A stretch of 64,000 nt of DNA. It comes from Bacteroides sp. GTDB taxonomy: Bacteria > Bacteroidota > Bacteroidia > Bacteroidales > Bacteroidaceae. The stretch spans positions 58,909 through 122,908 of the forward strand of contig JAMPDJ010000006.1 in assembly GCA_023665805.1 (NCBI GenBank). The letters run 5' to 3'. The position numbers and the translations under genes are program-made. The notes below the pieces were generated by a model, which was not told the origin of the DNA, ran no database searches, and saw nothing but the letters and a program-made list of their open reading frames with translations. This document shows, one piece after another, positions 26,335-35,119 of this stretch; the stretch's first letter is position 1; each line of letters begins with the position of its first letter.

Positions 26335-27351
26335 ATGAAAAGGAGTGCTCTATATACAATTGTTACTACATTGGCCATGTGCATGGCATGTTCGGAAAAT
26401 GACGTCGCCGGTGGCGGTGATGCCAATCAAGGCGTCCGGGTTCCTATTCGTCTCGGTGTCGGCAACCTTGTGGAATTGCAGACGCGCGGTACGGATGCCG
26501 GTATGCAGAATGCCACGTTGGCTCCCGGTGCCAGTGTGGGGATATTCGTCATGGACGAGAGGGAGTACGATTCTCTCCGGACGGGGTCGTCATACCGTAA
26601 TGCTTCGTACCATTATGACAATGTGGAGTGCCGGCTGGATGCCGACGGCACATTGCAGCCGACCGGCTTGGCCGAGATGTTCTACCCGATGGAGCAAGAG
26701 ACGAAGATTGCCGTGTTTGCATACGCTCCATACGATGAGGCTGTGACTCGCGAGTCGTTGCTGTTGCCCGAGGATGGCGTTTGTGTCAGTGCCGACCAGA
26801 GTTCGGATGATGTCGTCCTGGAGAATGATTTGCTGCTGGGTACGCCGGTGACGGCCAATCCGTTGCGCATGCCTGTGTCCGATTACTCGTCGGCACCATA
26901 TAAAACGGAAAGCATCAGACTGAACCTGCGTCACCAGCGTTGCCGTATAGTCTTGGATCTGAAGTTCCGTGGCACTCCTGAACTTTTGGACGGGCAACCG
27001 TTCTTCCATGCCGACTCGGTGCTGGTATATGCCATGAACGTTCCTATGTCGGTTCCGTCGGGATGCACCTTGGATGATGGAATGGAGAACTATGCCGTTG
27101 CTGACAGCATATTGCCGGATACGTTGCTGATGGCCGCATATACTGATGTGCATGTTGGGGAAGGGCAGGAGATGGCAGTGGTGGCTACGGGTATAGTGTT
27201 GCCTTGCCAGTTGCCGGTAGAGCCGTCTTTTTGCATAGTTATGGTTTCCGGAAACGAACGCAGGTATATCCGTCGTAAGGTGTCGTCGCCTGTTGTCATG
27301 GAACGCGGAACCTCGGTGTCATTCAGGACTACGGTGGAAGCACCTGTATGA
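26335..27351 (+). CDS. Fimbrillin-like lipoprotein 4
   Basis: 338 residues, lipobox AMCMAC (Cys 19). It shows the Mfa-like start (VPIRLGVGNLVELQTRG, GASVGIFVMDEREYDS), the middle SIRLNLRHQRCRIVLDL and a final TSVSFRTTVEAPV. It is shorter than the other three and lacks the long closing strand, as in short shaft or tip fimbrillins. It starts 11 bp after the poly-barrel gene and is the last gene of the locus. Confidence 0.75.
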   Translation: MKRSALYTIVTTLAMCMACSENDVAGGGDANQGVRVPIRLGVGNLVELQTRGTDAGMQNATLAPGASVGIFVMDEREYDSLRTGSSYRNASYHYDNVECRLDADGTLQPTGLAEMFYPMEQETKIAVFAYAPYDEAVTRESLLLPEDGVCVSADQSSDDVVLENDLLLGTPVTANPLRMPVSDYSSAPYKTESIRLNLRHQRCRIVLDLKFRGTPELLDGQPFFHADSVLVYAMNVPMSVPSGCTLDDGMENYAVADSILPDTLLMAAYTDVHVGEGQEMAVVATGIVLPCQLPVEPSFCIVMVSGNERRYIRRKVSSPVVMERGTSVSFRTTVEAPV

Positions 27352-27443
27352 TATGCTTGTGCCGAGATGCTGAAGTGCTGTGATTTGGCGTATAACCGCA
27401 ATGCGGTTCGATACGTTCCATCGCTTGGCGGGCATGCTGTTTG

Positions 27444-27500
27444 GAATTCACGAATATAGACTTGTGAATTCGTGAATTCAAGAGTGAGAATTCACGAATA
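27444..27500. repeat. TATTCGTGAATTC repeat cluster 2
   Basis: GAATTCACGAATA, GTGAATTCGTGAATTCA and GAATTCACGAATA within 57 bp. With the cluster at 8291-8367 it brackets the whole envelope locus. Confidence 0.75.
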
Positions 27501-27513
27501 GTTTCTCCAAAGT

Positions 27514-27562
27514 CCGCTATGTCTTCGACAAAACTGATTTGAGATACAATGACCGATTGGGG
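27514..27562. repeat. MITE-like element family 1, internally deleted copy G
   Basis: CCGCTATGTCTTCGACAAAA followed by the right end CAATGACCGATTGGGG matches the right half of the full copy (CTCGCTATGCCTTCGACAAA, then TAATGACCGATTCGGG). The left half is missing. Confidence 0.6.
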
Positions 27563-27584
27563 TTGAAACTTTTTCGTCAATCAT

Positions 27585-27615
27585 TTTGTTAGAATTGATT
27601 TATTTCATACCTTTA
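27585..27615 (+). promoter_or_regulatory. Promoter of the T9SS cargo gene
   Basis: TTTG (27585-27588), 19 bases, then TACCTTTA (27608-27615): spacing and boxes match the Bacteroidetes consensus TTTG-N19-TAnnTTTG with one mismatch in the last base. The transcript would have a leader of about 345 bases before the start codon at 27969. Confidence 0.65.
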
Positions 27616-27715
27616 CACCGCCAAAACCATAGCATTATACAAATTGATGTTAACAAATAGTCCTTTTCCTCAGCAAATAACCGTCAATATCCTTGGTGGT
27701 TCGGATTATTTTGTT

Positions 27716-27757
<42 letters not shown>

Positions 27758-27780
27758 TATATATTATAGTATTATAATAG

Positions 27781-27900
27781 GAACACGAGAGCCTGAGTGC
27801 TCTCACTTTGGCGTTCCCGCTTTGCCCGTTGCCGGCACAAATGAAAGACCCTTTCAAGGGGGCTTGCATTTATGTCGGCAACTGGCGTTGTATCCCTGCC
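27781..27900 (+). promoter_or_regulatory. Structured leader RNA of the cargo gene
   Basis: Two extended hairpins follow the GCAA tract: GGAAC-GAGAGC pairing with GCTCTC-GTTCC (27780-27820), and GTTGCCG pairing with CGGCAAC around inner helices of AAATG/CATTT and CCC/GGG (27831-27885). No T-run follows, so these look like a structured 5-prime leader instead of a terminator. No known riboswitch class was recognised. Confidence 0.45.
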
Positions 27901-27968
27901 TTTACTGTACACATATATTCCATTGTACGATATAACCATTTATTCTAAACAAACTATAACTATTCATC

Positions 27969-30900
27969 ATGAGAAAATTATTACTCTCTTTGGCCTTGCT
28001 CCTCGGAGTCACGGGGGCGTGGGCGGAAAGTTTGACTCGCTATGTTCCAGGAAAACGTGTTCTGGAACTTGAGGAAGGCAAACAGTATTTCATCGGTGTA
28101 GCCACTTACTACGGTCTTGGTAATCCGCAAAGCAGCACGAACTTGTTGCATAACGTGAATGGTGTGCTGACAGAGTCGGACTTGCTCCCGTCTTCTTCCT
28201 TGACAGATAATACCTATGTTTTTACAATTGCCAAGAAAGGAGAAGACAATACATACGGCATAACCAATAATGATGGTGGATATTTGCAGCCTGACAACCT
28301 GAATGCTGCACCCACTGAGACCTTTTTGGCTATCGCCCAGTATAATAGTGTCAAGGGTTCTGTTACATGTGGCAATGACGTAGATGCCGTTGATGAGAAT
28401 GGGCAAAAGATTCTGTATGCGGACATTGAAGATGAAACACCTATCGTTACAGTGTATAAGGCAGGTACACAAAACGGATGGCGTTTCATAAGCAGATTTC
28501 AGACAGGACGTCCTACTCCTTTCGCATTTTATGAGGCAAAGAAGTATGAGAATTCTGAACTTTTAACGACAGATGAGAATAATCCGAAGTATTTGCTCAT
28601 CCAGAATGTACGTTGCAATTATTATGTGTATTATACCGGTGATTCACGTCAGCAAAGGATGTCGCCGTATATATCCGATGCTAATAGCAAGTTCTATTTC
28701 ACGTCCTCCGCATTGGGTGAGAATGAAAATTTGCCTGCAGGAACATTGAAGGTGAAAATACATAATGCAGCTACCGGTAACCTGTGTGTTAATCCATCTT
28801 CCTGGAATGAATCAGGCACGGATTGGTATATACAATGGACTGCTAATGACGATAATGCCGGATATGTTATTTCAAACTCCTTGAATTTTGAAGGTAACAA
28901 CGCACTGTCTACATCATGGAATAATGCAGGAGGCAATGGTGAGGCCGTTGATGTTTGGAAAGGAGATGATATCGGCTCTACCTGGAACATTATTCCATAT
29001 TCTGATGAGTTGTTTGTTTCACAGCCCCAGTTCCTGTCTACGGATAATACCAAGAATATAATCTCCATCAAAAATGTACGTTCAGGAAAATATGCATCCT
29101 ATTTGAATGATACGAATGCTATTCAACAAACAAGCGGCTTGACATTAGGCTCGTATTGGTATTTTGTCGCAGATAAAACCGCAACGCTTATAAGCGGTTG
29201 GACAGCCTGCAAGATATATAATGCAGCAGAAACACAAGCATTGAATGATCCGGCTTCTGGTTCTTTTGCAGGCACTCAGACATATTACGTGAAAATACAT
29301 GTGCATGCCGAAGGTAATGCAGGTTTGGTTTTGGCTAAAAATCCCACTACCTCTTCTGCATGGAACAATTATAATGGACAAGGTCAAGTTCTTGGCAATT
29401 GGAGCTATGATGACAAAGGTTCTATTTGGACGGCAGCTATCGCGCCCAAAACCCTTGATGGCTTGAAGACAGAGGCAACCACTGCGGTCAATAATGCCAA
29501 GACTGCAATAAAACTCTATGATTTTGCAGATTACTATCATTACGATGCAGAGACGATAAACACCGCTAAAATAGCAGCGGATGAAGTTGGTACATCAACT
29601 CGCGAGGAGGCTATACAGGGTGCTCTGATGCTTCCGTCAATGGTTGCTGCCATAGAATCAACAGAATTGCAGAATCAAACCACACCTGCAGCGGGAACGG
29701 TTATTCAGTTGATGAACCGTAATTACGGCACATACCTTAAAGGAAATGAGACCAATGCCACTTTGGTTAATGATGCAAGTGACAGGGCTACTTATTGGTA
29801 TGTGGAGGCAGGTTCGCAAGAAGGTGCTGTTAAGTTGAAGAATGCGGTTACTGGCAAGTATATCAGCGAAATCAAAAAGAGTACACCAGTTCCTATGGTA
29901 GAAGAAATATCTTCTCATGATATTATCTTTGAACATAACACGCAATCATATCTGACTTTCAAAGATGGTGAACCTGCATCAGGAACCGACCAGAATTACA
30001 TCTACGGCCACGTAAATGGCACACTTATGGGTTGGAATACAACTGCCAATGCAACTTTCTGGGGTATTGCGGAATTATCCATGGAAGAAGCAGAAGCTGT
30101 TCTGCAGGATGCTGTAACCATGTGTGATGAATACAATGGAACACAAAGTAAAGAAGTCGGCAAATATACATATACAGATGATTTGACTGCCATGTTATCA
30201 GGGGCAAAGGATCTTCTGCAAGATGCTTCTACCGAAATAATGATTTATCTGGAGAAAGCCGAGGAGTTAAGAGCCGCTTTTGCCACAGGTAAGACCATAA
30301 ACCAGCCAACCCCCGGCTTCTATCGTTTGCAGTGTCAGGATGGGGGCAGATACTTGACGGCAAATAAGTCAGGCAGTGTGTTGGCTATGGATAACACAGC
30401 TGGTATCAATGAAGCCGCCGTGTCTATAGTATATTATGATGGTACAGGCCTGATTCTGTACACCGCAGGTCAGTACCTGAAGGGTGACTCCAAGTTCTTG
30501 TACGAGGTAGGCAATAATTCTATTGGTACGGTTACTTTCCAGCAGGCAACCAATGGAGCAGTGGGCTATTACAATATCTGTCAGGATGAAGTCGGGACGA
30601 GATGGATTTATGGCGCTAATGCCGCATTGGACAAAGGTAATGGTTTGAGTACGGCCGCCGGTTATAACTGGTCTGTCCAGCCTGTGACTTGGTTGCCCGT
30701 TCCTGTAAGCACCGAGGCAGGATGGGGTACGCTTTATTCTCCCGTATCACTGAATATCAGCTATGATCGTATCACCCCTTATGTCGGTACTGTCAGCGAG
30801 GACGGCAACAGCATGAAATTGACGGAACTGACCGAAGGTGTTCCTGCCAACGAGGCTGTGGTGTTCAAGTACAACAGTGCTGCCGAGGAGCAGAGCACGG

Positions 30901-31325
30901 GTACATATGTATATCTGCAGATTAGCAACAATGATTTCGCTCTCCCAGAGGAAACTGTCAATGACTTGAAAGGTACATACGCCAAGACGTATGTTGCTCC
31001 GGAGAACGGCTACGATGCATATGTTCTGTCCAAGCAGGATGGCAGCATGGGTATGTACAAGGCCAACTTGAACAAACTGGAGGGTACTGCATTCCAGAAC
31101 AATCAGTTCAAGGCTTATCTGCCTGTTGCAAAGAGCGAGAATGCCGCACGCTTCCTGATGTTCAACTTTGATGGCACGGAGACCGGCATAGATGGCATAG
31201 ATGGCATAGAGGCTGCTGAGACTGATGCCGATGCAAATGCTCCTGTATACGACCTGACCGGACGCCGGGTACAGAAGATACAGAAGGGACTGTACATCAT
31301 TGGCAACAAGGTTGTCATCAAGTAA
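27969..31325 (+). CDS. Large secreted surface protein with T9SS sorting domain
   Basis: 1118 residues. The signal peptide (LLLSLALLLGVTGAWA) is followed by several repeated beta-rich units of about 110-130 residues with motifs such as KYLLIQNVRCNYYVYY, NIISIKNVRSGKYASYL, TVIQLMNRNYGTYLKG and GFYRLQCQDGGRYLTAN, reminiscent of ricin-type beta-trefoil or carbohydrate-binding repeats. Helical stretches divide them (about 495-560 and 700-770). The end, VYDLTGRRVQKIQKGLYIIG plus a Lys-rich last strand, is a type A T9SS C-terminal domain, so the protein should cross the outer membrane by T9SS and be attached to or released from the surface. A 9-bp repeat (three GATGGCATA-like units) codes the TGIDGIDGIE linker. 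The middle is AT-richer than both ends. Substrate and role unknown; adhesin or glycan binding is a guess. Confidence 0.75.
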   Translation: MRKLLLSLALLLGVTGAWAESLTRYVPGKRVLELEEGKQYFIGVATYYGLGNPQSSTNLLHNVNGVLTESDLLPSSSLTDNTYVFTIAKKGEDNTYGITNNDGGYLQPDNLNAAPTETFLAIAQYNSVKGSVTCGNDVDAVDENGQKILYADIEDETPIVTVYKAGTQNGWRFISRFQTGRPTPFAFYEAKKYENSELLTTDENNPKYLLIQNVRCNYYVYYTGDSRQQRMSPYISDANSKFYFTSSALGENENLPAGTLKVKIHNAATGNLCVNPSSWNESGTDWYIQWTANDDNAGYVISNSLNFEGNNALSTSWNNAGGNGEAVDVWKGDDIGSTWNIIPYSDELFVSQPQFLSTDNTKNIISIKNVRSGKYASYLNDTNAIQQTSGLTLGSYWYFVADKTATLISGWTACKIYNAAETQALNDPASGSFAGTQTYYVKIHVHAEGNAGLVLAKNPTTSSAWNNYNGQGQVLGNWSYDDKGSIWTAAIAPKTLDGLKTEATTAVNNAKTAIKLYDFADYYHYDAETINTAKIAADEVGTSTREEAIQGALMLPSMVAAIESTELQNQTTPAAGTVIQLMNRNYGTYLKGNETNATLVNDASDRATYWYVEAGSQEGAVKLKNAVTGKYISEIKKSTPVPMVEEISSHDIIFEHNTQSYLTFKDGEPASGTDQNYIYGHVNGTLMGWNTTANATFWGIAELSMEEAEAVLQDAVTMCDEYNGTQSKEVGKYTYTDDLTAMLSGAKDLLQDASTEIMIYLEKAEELRAAFATGKTINQPTPGFYRLQCQDGGRYLTANKSGSVLAMDNTAGINEAAVSIVYYDGTGLILYTAGQYLKGDSKFLYEVGNNSIGTVTFQQATNGAVGYYNICQDEVGTRWIYGANAALDKGNGLSTAAGYNWSVQPVTWLPVPVSTEAGWGTLYSPVSLNISYDRITPYVGTVSEDGNSMKLTELTEGVPANEAVVFKYNSAAEEQSTGTYVYLQISNNDFALPEETVNDLKGTYAKTYVAPENGYDAYVLSKQDGSMGMYKANLNKLEGTAFQNNQFKAYLPVAKSENAARFLMFNFDGTETGIDGIDGIEAAETDADANAPVYDLTGRRVQKIQKGLYIIGNKVVIK

Positions 31326-31385
31326 GGATACGGCACAAGAATGGAACAATAACAAACGTACCACCACATTATGGGTTGAGTGGGT

Positions 31386-31438
31386 CCTTGCATCTCCTGT
31401 CAGGGCAACGACAACGGTGCAACGGCAGGGATGCAAGG
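31386..31438 (+). promoter_or_regulatory. RNA hairpin between cargo gene and small ORF
   Basis: CCTTGCATC pairs with GATGCAAGG, and CCTG with CAGG next to it, around a loop of about 25 bases. No T-run follows. It may stabilise the upstream mRNA or set the ratio of the two products. Confidence 0.5.
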
Positions 31439-31494
31439 CCAAATTCAAAACCCCGAGGTGGGCACGGCAGGAACATAAACTAATAAAAACTAAT

Positions 31495-31680
31495 ATGAAG
31501 GTTATGAAAAAAGTATATATGAGACCCGTAGCTACGGTGATAAAGATAGATGCAACGCAACAACTGATGACAGGAAGCATGGGATTGATAGACAAGCCGG
31601 TGGATACGGACGAGGATGGTGTCCAGCTGGGCCGTGACAAGGACATCCACAGTCCCAGTCTGTGGGAACAGGTATGGTAA
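31495..31680 (+). CDS. Small conserved-type protein after the cargo gene
   Basis: 61 residues, MKVMKKVYMRPVATVIKIDA, then QQLMTGSMG and an acidic tail with LWEQVW. Short proteins of this build (MKK-Y-P--VI, then QLMTGS or LLAGS and acidic residues) are common in Prevotella and Bacteroides after surface-protein genes; the function is not known to me. The ATG at 31495 is used; 31504 is an alternative. A clear terminator follows at 31726. Confidence 0.7.
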   Translation: MKVMKKVYMRPVATVIKIDATQQLMTGSMGLIDKPVDTDEDGVQLGRDKDIHSPSLWEQVW

Positions 31681-31725
31681 TGCCCTGTGCTTCTGCGCAC
31701 GCAGAGTAGAGCAATAAAATAACGA

Positions 31726-31768
31726 GGCCGCCGTGCACACGGAGTCATCCGTGGCACGGCGGCTTTCT
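31726..31768 (+). terminator. Intrinsic terminator after the small ORF
   Basis: GCCGCCGTGC pairs with GCACGGCGGC, followed by TTTCTGTT. It closes the cargo-gene transcript. Confidence 0.8.
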
Positions 31769-31792
31769 GTTGGTATATACAGGCATTAACAA

Positions 31793-31846
31793 CCCCAATC
31801 GGTCATCAGAAATAATGGCAACTTCATTTCTAATGACTGATTTGGC
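31793..31846. repeat. MITE-like element family 1, minimal copy D
   Basis: Only about 54 bp: CCCCAATCGGTCATCAGAAA at the left and TTTCTAATGACTGATTTGG at the right, so essentially the two terminal repeats joined as a hairpin. It directly adjoins a family-2 copy. Confidence 0.75.
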
Positions 31847-31854
31847 TTTAATGA

Positions 31855-31931
31855 TTTCACCCCTGTCAGAGTGAAGAAGTGCACTCTGGCAGGGGTGATT
31901 GCTCATATTCGGAGACTTGTTGGACAGTCTC
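31855..31931. repeat. Inverted-repeat element family 2, truncated copy 2
   Basis: TCACCCCTGTCAGAG pairs with CTCTGGCAGGGGTGA; the right end GGAGACTTGTTGGACAGTCTC-like matches the reverse complement of the family-2 copy at 912-1060. The left outer end is missing where it meets the family-1 hairpin. On the minus strand it lies just after pyrH and may serve as its 3-prime hairpin. Confidence 0.65.
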
Positions 31932-31978
31932 TTCTTTGCTTTTCAGATGATGTAAGTATCGGTAGGCTCCTGTGCTTA

Positions 31979-32686
31979 TCAATTGTGCACCAATGTGCCT
32001 ATTTCTTCTCCTGAGATGACTTTCTTCAGGTTGCCCACGATGTCCATGTTGAAGACATATATGGGGAGATTGTTCTGCATGCACATGGCAGTGGCGGTGA
32101 TGTCCATTACCTTCAGCCCGCGTGCTATGACATCCTGGTAGGTGATGTCCTGGAACTTGGTGGCCGTAGGGTCTTTCTCGGGGTCGGCGGTGTATATGCC
32201 GTCCACGCGCGTACCCTTGAGCATAACGTCGGCCTCTATCTCTATGCCTCGCAGGGAGGAACCCGTGTCGGTGGTGAAGTAGGGTGAACCTGTGCCTGCG
32301 CTCATGATAACCACTTCGCCACGTTCCATGGCTTCGATGGCTTTCCATTTGGTATAGAACTCTCCGATGGGCTCCATGCGTATGGCTGTGAGAACGCGGT
32401 TCTTTTGGCCTATTGCACCCAAGGCACTGCTAAGAGCCAGGGAGTTGATAACAGTGGCGCACATGCCCATCTGGTCTCCCTTGACGCGGTCGAACCCCTT
32501 GCCTGCGCCGGTCAGACCACGGAAGATGTTGCCGCCGCCAATGACTATGCCTATCTGTACGCCCATGTCGGCTATCTCCTTGATCTGGCGTGCGTAGTCG
32601 TTGAGACGTTCGGTGTTGATACCTTGTTTCTGTTCACCAGCAAGGCTCTCTCCTGAGAGTTTCAGTAAAATACGGTTGAATTTCAT
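31979..32686 (-). CDS. pyrH: UMP kinase
   Basis: A 235-residue amino-acid-kinase-fold enzyme that phosphorylates UMP to UDP for pyrimidine nucleotide and cell-wall precursor supply. The family signature is clear: LLKLSGESLAG, VIGGGNIFRG, AIRMEPIGEFY, SAGTGSPYFTTD and DGIYTADPEKDP. Length is that of bacterial hexameter-type UMP kinases (about 235-240). It lies 136 bp downstream of birA on the same strand and may have its own promoter in that AT-rich gap. Confidence 0.97.
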   Translation of the reverse strand: MKFNRILLKLSGESLAGEQKQGINTERLNDYARQIKEIADMGVQIGIVIGGGNIFRGLTGAGKGFDRVKGDQMGMCATVINSLALSSALGAIGQKNRVLTAIRMEPIGEFYTKWKAIEAMERGEVVIMSAGTGSPYFTTDTGSSLRGIEIEADVMLKGTRVDGIYTADPEKDPTATKFQDITYQDVIARGLKVMDITATAMCMQNNLPIYVFNMDIVGNLKKVISGEEIGTLVHN

Positions 32687-32822
32687 GTCTTATGTATGTG
32701 TGTTTGTATATCTTAATGAACGTGTGTCCGATGAAAAGGCAGTTGTCTGACAGTTTTTTGAACTGCTGTTTTGGTGCCTTTATAGTGCTAAATTGTAAAG
32801 TAATACAAATAACATATCTTGA

Positions 32823-33575
32823 TTATATGTTGTCATTGCGAACCAGTTTCACCTCCTTGAATGCATAGCGTCTTTCTTGCATGGATTCGTCCAGGATAAT
32901 CAGATGTCCACTTGGTTCCACATGGGAGATTGTGCCTTGGAAAAGGCCGCCACCGTCACGGAAGGTGCATTGCTTGTCTTTCATATACAGCGAGTCGTGA
33001 TACAATTCACGAATACGTTCGTATCGTCCCTGTTGTACCTCTGCATAGTACGCACGAAAGCATTGCACTATGTCGCGGAGCAAATCCTCCATAGGCATTT
33101 CGTGTCCTGACTGCAGATGCACCGAAGTGGGCGGTACGGCCAGACCGTCCGGGAAGTCCGTCTGGTTCACGTTGATTCCGCTGCCTATCACTGAACGTGC
33201 CACGTAGGCACCGCTGAGGGTGTTTTCGATGAGCGTGCCACAGATCTTGCAGTCATGACAATAGATGTCGTTGGGCCACTTGATGAGAACGCCACTCAGG
33301 TACCGGTCCAATACCTCCTTGATGGCCAAGGCCATGGCCTGGCTCAGAACGAATCCGTCGCCGGCTCTAAGTCCCGTGGGGCAGACGAGTACGCTGAATA
33401 GCAGGTTACGTCCACGTTCGCTGACCCAAGTGTTGCCAATTTGGCCTCGCCCGTGTGTCTGATACTCGGCTACGGCTACTGTGACGGAAGACTGTGGGGA
33501 GTAGATGCGCAGGTAATCGTTGGTGGACGTGGTCTCGTCCAGATGTTTATATTCCAATTCCTGGTCTGAAAGCAT
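32823..33575 (-). CDS. birA: Biotin-[acetyl-CoA carboxylase] ligase
   Basis: 250 residues. The enzyme activates biotin with ATP and attaches it to the biotin carboxyl carrier protein. Motifs: ETTSTNDYL, the adenylate-binding GRGQIGNTW, IKWPNDIY and IGSGINVNQ. There is no N-terminal DNA-binding domain, so this is the group I, non-repressor type. The start MLSDQELEYKHL at 33575 is chosen by alignment with the usual N-terminus; this makes a 29-bp overlap with yraN. A later start would cut into the conserved region. Confidence 0.92.
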   Translation of the reverse strand: MLSDQELEYKHLDETTSTNDYLRIYSPQSSVTVAVAEYQTHGRGQIGNTWVSERGRNLLFSVLVCPTGLRAGDGFVLSQAMALAIKEVLDRYLSGVLIKWPNDIYCHDCKICGTLIENTLSGAYVARSVIGSGINVNQTDFPDGLAVPPTSVHLQSGHEMPMEDLLRDIVQCFRAYYAEVQQGRYERIRELYHDSLYMKDKQCTFRDGGGLFQGTISHVEPSGHLIILDESMQERRYAFKEVKLVRNDNI

Positions 33576-33915
33576 GTTCGTAATGTCTGATGTAAGGTTT
33601 CTGTGTCGTGCCCGTGATGGTGATGACGTCAAAACGCACTTCGCAGTCCAAGGCGTTGCAACGTAAATATGCATCCGCTGCCAAGACCAGCAGGTGCATC
33701 TTCCGTTTTGTCACGGCATCCTCCGGATTGCCGTACATGACATTTGTCCTGGCCTTGACCTCTACGAATACCAAGGTGTCGTCTTGTCGTGCCACAATGT
33801 CTATTTCCTTGTGCCCGCTGCGCCAGTTGCGGTCCAACAGCACGTAACCCTTCCGGCGGAGATAGTCTGCGGCTATGTCTTCACCAAGTGTGCCAAAATC
33901 ATTGTGCCGTGCCAT
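33547..33915 (-). CDS. yraN: UPF0102 / YraN family nuclease-like protein
   Basis: 122 residues with GTLGEDIAADYLRRKGYVLL, then HKEIDIVARQDDTLVFVEVKAR, the PD-(D/E)xK-like core of UPF0102. The family resembles Holliday-junction resolvase-type nucleases; its cellular role is not settled. It lies in a tight minus-strand run between tadA (3-bp gap) and birA (overlap). Confidence 0.93.
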   Translation of the reverse strand: MARHNDFGTLGEDIAADYLRRKGYVLLDRNWRSGHKEIDIVARQDDTLVFVEVKARTNVMYGNPEDAVTKRKMHLLVLAADAYLRCNALDCEVRFDVITITGTTQKPYIRHYEHAFRPGIGI

Positions 33916-33918
33916 CCT

Positions 33919-34350
33919 CTATCTTTTGTTGGCGAAAAAGGCTTTCATCAATGTCGCGCATTCCGTGGCCAGCACACCCGATACCACTTCACATCTTGGA
34001 TGCAAGGCCTGTGGAGCAAATCGTCGGAACCCGCGCTTCTCGTCATCCGCTCCGTACACCACACGTGGTATCTGGCTCCATCCCAAAGCTCCGGCACACA
34101 TGATGCAAGGTTCCACTGTGACATAGAGGGTACAGTCTGTAAGGTATTTGCCTCCAAGATATTCCGTGGCAGCTGTGATGGCCTGCATCTCGGCATGGGC
34201 AGTGACATCATGCAGGCGTTCGGTAAGATTGTGCCCGCGGGCGATGATTTGCCCGCGGCACACAATCACCGCGCCTATAGGTATTTCACCTTCGTCGAAT
34301 GCTTTTATTGCCTCCGAGAGGGCCTGTTTCATGTATTGCTCGTCGGTCAT
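33919..34350 (-). CDS. tadA: tRNA-specific adenosine deaminase
   Basis: 143 residues. TadA deaminates A34 to inosine in tRNA-Arg(ACG). The zinc site is complete: HAEMQ (His and catalytic Glu) and PCIMCAGA (two Cys). Length is normal. The start overlaps the stop of the preceding small gene by four bases. A more general cytidine/guanine deaminase cannot be fully excluded, but the C-terminal FFANKR-type tail fits TadA. Confidence 0.9.
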   Translation of the reverse strand: MTDEQYMKQALSEAIKAFDEGEIPIGAVIVCRGQIIARGHNLTERLHDVTAHAEMQAITAATEYLGGKYLTDCTLYVTVEPCIMCAGALGWSQIPRVVYGADDEKRGFRRFAPQALHPRCEVVSGVLATECATLMKAFFANKR

Positions 34351-34664
34351 TCCTGCGTTTCCAAGAACTCCAACTGGCCGTCCACTATCCAGCGGACATC
34401 CTCGGCATCGAAGTTGCCAATCTTCTCCTTCCTGGCTTGATTGGCCATGAAGACGGCTGCCTCCTCGACATCAATCTCGGTTTCCTCTTCTTCGTTGTCC
34501 ATTATGCCGGTAGCCTCGCAGTATTCAGCAAAGGCATCCAGGAAATAGTAGATGTCATCCTCGGTGAACTTGTCCTTGATTTCTTGCGGCAGGTAGTCTT
34601 GTATGAAAGCCACTGTCCGGCGGTCCTCTTCAGCAAAGAAAAGTTCTTCGTTTAGTTCGCTCAT
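34347..34664 (-). CDS. Conserved acidic hypothetical protein
   Basis: 105 residues, very acidic (for example DNEEEETEIDVEEAA), starting at MSELNEELFFAEEDRR; the longer frame to 34724 runs into the trxA region and is rejected. No signal peptide or membrane segment, so cytoplasmic. I do not recognise a named domain. It lies between trxA and tadA and overlaps tadA by four bases. Confidence 0.8.
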   Translation of the reverse strand: MSELNEELFFAEEDRRTVAFIQDYLPQEIKDKFTEDDIYYFLDAFAEYCEATGIMDNEEEETEIDVEEAAVFMANQARKEKIGNFDAEDVRWIVDGQLEFLETQE

Positions 34665-34735
34665 AGTAGTAGTGTGTGTTAGGTGAATAGATTGGTTTGT
34701 GAAAGCGTGTGAGGCTGGATGCACCCCCGGAAGGA

Positions 34736-35050
34736 CTAAAGTATAGCCTTGAGCTTGTCTTCCAGCACAGCCTTAGGACATGCGCCGACCTGCTTGTCCA
34801 CAACCTGGCCGTTCTTGATGAAGAGGATGGTTGGGATGTTTCTTACGCCAAAGCGTGTTGGCAGTTCTTCGTCTTCCTCGATGTCGCATTTGCCAATGAT
34901 GGCCTTGTCCGCATATTCGGCGGCCAGTTCGTCCACCAGAGGACCAACTCGCTTGCAAGGGCCGCACCATGTTGCCCAGAAGTCCAATACTACGGGTTTG
35001 CCTGAAGCAATTAACTCTTCAAAGTTCGTGCTGTTGATAACTTGTGCCAT
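34736..35050 (-). CDS. trxA: Thioredoxin
   Basis: 104 residues, a classical cytoplasmic thioredoxin: active site WATWCGPCKRVGP and cis-Pro segment VRNIPTILFIKNG. It reduces disulfides in client enzymes. No signal peptide. It follows dnaE by about 70 bp on the same strand and precedes a small acidic protein. Confidence 0.96.
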   Translation of the reverse strand: MAQVINSTNFEELIASGKPVVLDFWATWCGPCKRVGPLVDELAAEYADKAIIGKCDIEEDEELPTRFGVRNIPTILFIKNGQVVDKQVGACPKAVLEDKLKAIL

Positions 35051-35119
35051 AATCGTGTCGTTTTAGTTGGGTTTATACTTGTGATGTTATTGATATCGGA
35101 TAGATAATCTCATGTTTTT

